64,000 nt of DNA. Origin: Methylobacterium sp. PvR107 (GTDB taxonomy: Bacteria > Pseudomonadota > Alphaproteobacteria > Rhizobiales > Beijerinckiaceae). This document shows positions 61,257 to 64,000 of this stretch, one piece after another; position 1 is the first letter of the stretch, and each line of letters opens with the position of its first letter. The position numbers and the translations under genes were made by a program. Under the pieces are notes generated by a model. That model saw only the letters and a program-made list of their open reading frames with translations. It ran no database searches and was not told the DNA's origin. The stretch is from assembly GCF_017833295.1 (NCBI RefSeq), contig NZ_JAFIBW010000001.1, positions 1 to 64,000 on the forward strand, given 5' to 3'.

Positions 61257-61514
61257 ATGTCCACACCCGATGCTCAGACCTGCGAAGCGAAAATCGAAGG
61301 TGTCTGGCGCTCGATCGGTGTCGCTGAGGCGAAGAGCGCCTACGTGATGGCGCTCAAGCGTTGCCCGTCCTGCCACGGCGCGGTGGTACTCTCAGGGTCA
61401 TACGCCGAGAACGGCAGCCGGAGGTTTTCTCATCGCAGGGTGCATACCGGCTGCCCGCTGGACCCGAAGCGGTACTCCGGCACGCCCTCGCCGCATCCGC
61501 AGGTGCTTACCTAA
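61257..61514 (+). CDS. Small CPxC zinc-ribbon-like protein (copy 2)
   Basis: An 85-residue paralogue of 3360-3614. Shared features are a QTCE start, ALKRCPSCHGAVVLSGSY, FSHRRVHTGCPL and the HPQVLT end. Conserved Cys (CPxC and GCP) and His suggest a metal site. The function is unknown. It converges on the response regulator with a four-base overlap, and a strong hairpin lies 34 bases past its stop. Confidence 0.7.
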   Translation: MSTPDAQTCEAKIEGVWRSIGVAEAKSAYVMALKRCPSCHGAVVLSGSYAENGSRRFSHRRVHTGCPLDPKRYSGTPSPHPQVLT

Positions 61515-62206
61515 GGCAGATCGGCGTCGCTGCTTGATCTGGCGATAGAAGCCCGCCCTGGTGTTCCAGGTGCGGGCTTGTTGCGACTGCGCCGACGAGG
61601 CCGCACCGCGAGACCGTACATCCGGGTCTCGGTGCTGCTCTTCCAACGCTCAGTCCCCAGCCGATCGCTGACAGGTACCTCGGCCATTATGGTTAACGGA
61701 TCGTTGCCGCCGATCGGCGCTCGCCGTGCGTCCGCCCCGTCGCCCGATCTGATCAAGCCCTTATGGAAAATCGGCCACAGCAGAACGGTAGCTGTTTTAG
61801 GATCCTCGCTAGGTTTCTCGTCTTCGCCACCCCAGAGCCCTTCGAGCGTTTTCCGCAGGGCCGCGGGCATGAAGGGCTTCGTGAGGCAGGCATTCACACC
61901 GGCCTTCCGCACCGCCGTGAAGGCGTGGGCGTGCTCCTTAATCGTCATCATCACGAACAGCGTCTCACGCAGGCGGCGGTCCTCTCGCACCCGGTGCAGT
62001 AGCTCGAAGCCCGACATCGGGGACATGTGCAGGTCCGAAATGACGAGGCCGTAGGAGCGCTCATCAAGCATCGCGAGCGCGGCTGCGCCGTCAGGAGCTT
62101 CGTGAACGTCACTGACCCCGACCTGCTCCAGCACGGCGCGGACCACCACACGGATCATGGGCACGTCATCGACAACAAGAACCGGCATCTGCCGCGGGTC
62201 AGACAT
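61511..62206 (-). CDS. CheY-like response regulator with unusual C-terminal tail
   Basis: A 231-residue frame from ATG 62206 (CGGAG upstream). Residues 1-125 are a complete receiver: acid pair Asp13/Asp14 (VLVVDDVP), phosphoacceptor Asp58 (VISDLHMSPMSG), the Thr in MMTIKEH and Lys110 in CLTKPF. Single-domain CheY proteins end here, but the frame goes on 106 residues with no recognised domain, Arg/Ser/Pro-rich at the end, across a terminator hairpin. The tail may result from loss of a stop codon. An MCP gene 1.2 kb away suggests a chemotaxis link. Confidence 0.8.
   Translation of the reverse strand: MSDPRQMPVLVVDDVPMIRVVVRAVLEQVGVSDVHEAPDGAAALAMLDERSYGLVISDLHMSPMSGFELLHRVREDRRLRETLFVMMTIKEHAHAFTAVRKAGVNACLTKPFMPAALRKTLEGLWGGEDEKPSEDPKTATVLLWPIFHKGLIRSGDGADARRAPIGGNDPLTIMAEVPVSDRLGTERWKSSTETRMYGLAVRPRRRSRNKPAPGTPGRASIARSSSDADLP
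61549..61579 (+). terminator. Strong hairpin terminator
   Basis: AAGCCCGC..GCGGGCTT encloses an inner CCTGG-TGTT-CCAGG stem, giving a nearly continuous 13-bp stem, followed by GTTG. It fits termination of the rightward CPxC gene. It also lies inside the annotated 3' end of the leftward response-regulator frame, which argues that that end is not ordinary coding sequence. Confidence 0.7.
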
Positions 62207-62485
62207 AGCAACTCCGAGCGGCCGCACGCGGGCAGCCAGGACGAGGCCGACACGCGGCTCAGATGGAAGAGAGACCCCGCCGCTCGATTTGATCACGGGG
62301 CGGCGGGGCTCAGTGCCGCTCCTCACGGCCGGGGCCAGTACGCAACGCGGCCCGAGCCACAGGATGGCGAAGGGCGGTTAGCCGAGGCTCAACGGTCGCC
62401 TCTGCCCAGATCCCGGATCGGATTGACAGTCGGTAATGGCAGTCGGTCCAGGCCCAGATTGGACGGACCGCCAACCCCCATCGTT

Positions 62486-62803
62486 CTACATCCTGGCCGT
62501 TCGACCGGGAGCGACAGCATGGGGCTTGAGCAGCAGATGGCTGGCGCGCTCCGGGGCAAGGGCCGGTAGGGGCCCGTCGTCCAGCCGCACCAGGTTGTGC
62601 CTTCGCTGCCAGTTCACGCAGTGGGTTATGCCGCTGATCTCGATCGATCCCATCAGGAACGCGAGCGCCCCGACGCCTACGACGGCACCTACGAAGCCGA
62701 GCAAGAGCGCTTCGTGGACCGCCTCCTTCCGCACGGAGGCGCGCTCCCACTGCGCGGGCACGAACCCGTGTTCAGCGACGAGGATCAGGCAGGACCAAAG
62801 CAT
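62486..62803 (-). CDS. Hypothetical single-span membrane protein
   Basis: A 105-residue frame, MLWSCLILVAEHGFVPAQWERAS, with one clear hydrophobic helix (EALLLGFVGAVVGVGALAFLMGSIEI, about residues 32-57) and a basic, Pro-rich C-terminus. No Shine-Dalgarno sequence precedes the ATG and no family is recognised. Codon use looks normal but the call rests mainly on the membrane segment. Confidence 0.4.
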   Translation of the reverse strand: MLWSCLILVAEHGFVPAQWERASVRKEAVHEALLLGFVGAVVGVGALAFLMGSIEISGITHCVNWQRRHNLVRLDDGPLPALAPERASHLLLKPHAVAPGRTARM

Positions 62804-63014
62804 GGCGGTTCGCTAAGTGCTCGGTGCGAGGACCCGTTCCGCAGGTGTGCACGTAGCGGTAAACCGTCAGTGTGCGAGTTGAGCGGATGCCATAACCAGC
62901 GACCGGCGAACCTTCTGACAGCGGGACGCCACCACGCCCGGGCAGACCCTACCGCCCGCGAAGTGGCGCACGGTGGAGTAGATCAGCGCAGGCGGGCCAG
63001 GATGTGGTCGTTAC

Positions 63015-63137
63015 CTACCGCGTCGTGCCGCCTCGTGGCGATCCTGCCGAGCGGTGAGCCAGTACACGAAGCCACCAGCCGCGAGCACCGCTAAGGGGTG
63101 CCGCGAGTTGAAGCCAGAAAAAGCCGTCGCCGTTCAT
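63015..63137 (-). pseudogene. Small membrane protein, probably frameshifted
   Basis: The ATG overlaps the stop of the previous gene (ATGA). It starts MNGDGFFWLQLAAPL, then reads SGARGWWLRVLAHRS. Shifting frame by one base at the CCCCTTAG run (around 63091-63098) gives LAVLAAGGFVYWLTARQDRHEAARR, a far more natural membrane helix with a charged tail. A one-base insertion is therefore likely; a sequencing error is the alternative. Confidence 0.45.
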
Positions 63138-63358
63138 CGGGCGCCCCTCAGTCGGCCGAGGATGGCGCGTGCGAATAGGTGTAGGCCCAGACCGACAACT
63201 ATCCAAGCCGGGAGGAGGATCGCCGCGAGCCCGAAGCTGATGACCCCCGACGCCGCGGCGATGGTTGGGCTGATCCCGCCGACCGCCACGGCCGCCGCCG
63301 CGATGCTGTTCAGCAACGTCGCCGTCAGCTTCGTGCGCCCGTTGTGGATGAGGCTCAT
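63134..63358 (-). CDS. Small two-helix membrane protein
   Basis: A 74-residue protein, MSLIHNGRTKLTATLLNSIAAAAVAVGGISPTIAAASG, with two hydrophobic helices (about 15-35 and 38-60) and a basic end LFARAILGRLRGAR. It begins six bases after the stop of the chemotaxis receptor and ends in an ATGA overlap with the next small frame, so it is probably co-transcribed with both. No function is recognised. Confidence 0.6.
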   Translation of the reverse strand: MSLIHNGRTKLTATLLNSIAAAAVAVGGISPTIAAASGVISFGLAAILLPAWIVVGLGLHLFARAILGRLRGAR

Positions 63359-63364
63359 AGAGGG

Positions 63365-64000
63365 TTAGGCCGCTCGGATCGTCGCTAAGAAACGGCCGAC
63401 TTCCGCGCGCAACTCCTCGGATTGGCGCGACAGTTCAGAAGCTGCACCAAGCACTTGGCTCGCAGCCGCCCCAGTCTCCTCAGCCGCAACCGCGACACCG
63501 GAAATGTTGCTGGTTACCTCGCCCGTACCTTGCGCCGCTTGGCTGACGTTGCGCACGATCTCCTGGGTGGCTGCCCCTTGCTCTTCGACAGCCGCCGCAA
63601 TCGAAGTTGCCACCGCGCTGATCTCCTGGATGCGCGTCGTGATCCCGCCGATCGCCGACACAGCCTGACCCGTCGAGGTCTGAACCTGTGCGATCTGACC
63701 TGAGATCTCGTTCGTCGCCCTAGCCGTCTGCTCGGCCAGCGCCTTCACCTCCGAGGCCACCACCGCAAAGCCCTTGCCTGCGGCCCCCGCACGTGCCGCC
63801 TCAATGGTAGCGTTCAGCGCCAGCAGATTGGTCTGACCGGCTATACCCGAGATGAGGCCGACCACGTCGCCGATCCGCGACACGGCGGCGTTCAGCTCTT
63901 GGACCATGTCCGAGGTTTTATCGGCCTCGAACACAGCGATCTGGGCCAGTTCTGTCGATCCCTGAACCTGCCGGCCGATCTCCCGGACTGACGCGCCCAA
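63365..64000 (-). CDS. Methyl-accepting chemotaxis protein, C-terminal part (runs off window)
   Basis: The 211 residues present are the cytoplasmic signalling domain. The hairpin tip is visible as [49 protein letters not shown], the CheA/CheW-binding signature. Downstream are the methylation helices ([27 protein letters not shown]). The gene continues beyond 64000, so sensor and membrane segments are not seen. It lacks a C-terminal CheR-tethering pentapeptide and ends RFLATIRAA. Two small membrane-protein genes follow. Confidence 0.93.
   Translation of the reverse strand: MGASVREIGRQVQGSTELAQIAVFEADKTSDMVQELNAAVSRIGDVVGLISGIAGQTNLLALNATIEAARAGAAGKGFAVVASEVKALAEQTARATNEISGQIAQVQTSTGQAVSAIGGITTRIQEISAVATSIAAAVEEQGAATQEIVRNVSQAAQGTGEVTSNISGVAVAAEETGAAASQVLGAASELSRQSEELRAEVGRFLATIRAA

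Overview
The window is high-GC alphaproteobacterial DNA. The best guess is Methylobacterium/Methylorubrum or a close relative. This rests on four small DUF6894-type proteins, Crp/Fnr regulators of the kind common there, the IS630/IS256/IS21/IS3 mix and the IS-rich accessory layout. The genus is an inference; no rRNA or housekeeping marker is present. No tRNA, rRNA or CRISPR array was seen.

Region 1 (1-14.6 kb) is an insertion-sequence hotspot. A two-frame IS630 transposase is cut at its 5' end by an IS256 element. An IS2-group IS3 element, an IS21 element (istA/istB) and an IS51-group IS3 element follow. Between them lie small stress-type genes: four DUF6894 proteins, a CPxC zinc-ribbon-like protein and two Crp/Fnr regulators. 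There is also a dead epoxide-hydrolase gene (in-frame TGA plus lost C-terminus) and a short umuC remnant abutting the IS51-type element.

Region 2 (14.6-20.6 kb) holds a 961-residue multi-spanning patatin-like phospholipase. It diverges from a lysozyme-like/peptidoglycan-binding protein across a strikingly AT-rich intergenic patch. A metallo-beta-lactamase-fold hydrolase follows.

Region 3 (20.7-36.95 kb) is a catabolic block opened by a LysR regulator. It contains a complete branched-chain-amino-acid-type ABC importer (livG-F-H-M plus binding protein), an NtaA/DszA/DmoA-type FMNH2 monooxygenase with its flavin reductase, an acuR-acuI pair (acrylyl-CoA reductase), a second binding protein, an MFS carrier, an enoyl-CoA hydratase, an AMP-forming acid-CoA ligase, and a SoxC-type sulfite dehydrogenase with a monoheme cytochrome c. 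Read as a pathway, this suggests uptake of an organosulfur compound, oxidative C-S cleavage, sulfite oxidation to sulfate, and C3 acyl-CoA (acrylyl-CoA) processing. The substrate is not known.

Region 4 (37.5-48.5 kb) holds a TRAP transporter (dctP plus fused dctQM), a LigI-like amidohydrolase, a GntR/FCD regulator with a perfect 14-bp palindrome in its divergent promoter, two MFS carriers, a beta-propeller lactonase, an Ldh2-family dehydrogenase and an alpha/beta hydrolase. It looks like a sugar-acid, lactone or aromatic-acid catabolic set.

Region 5 (48.5-58.2 kb) has two further periplasmic binding proteins, an MFS carrier, an aspartate-dehydrogenase-like enzyme, two amidase-signature enzymes and an AtzA-like amidohydrolase, suggesting amide or N-heterocycle catabolism.

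Region 6 (58.2-64 kb) has a decayed IS407-group element, a Met/His-rich exported peptide, a small secreted protein, a second CPxC protein, a CheY-like receiver with an odd tail, small membrane proteins (one probably frameshifted), and the C-terminal half of a chemotaxis receptor running off the window.
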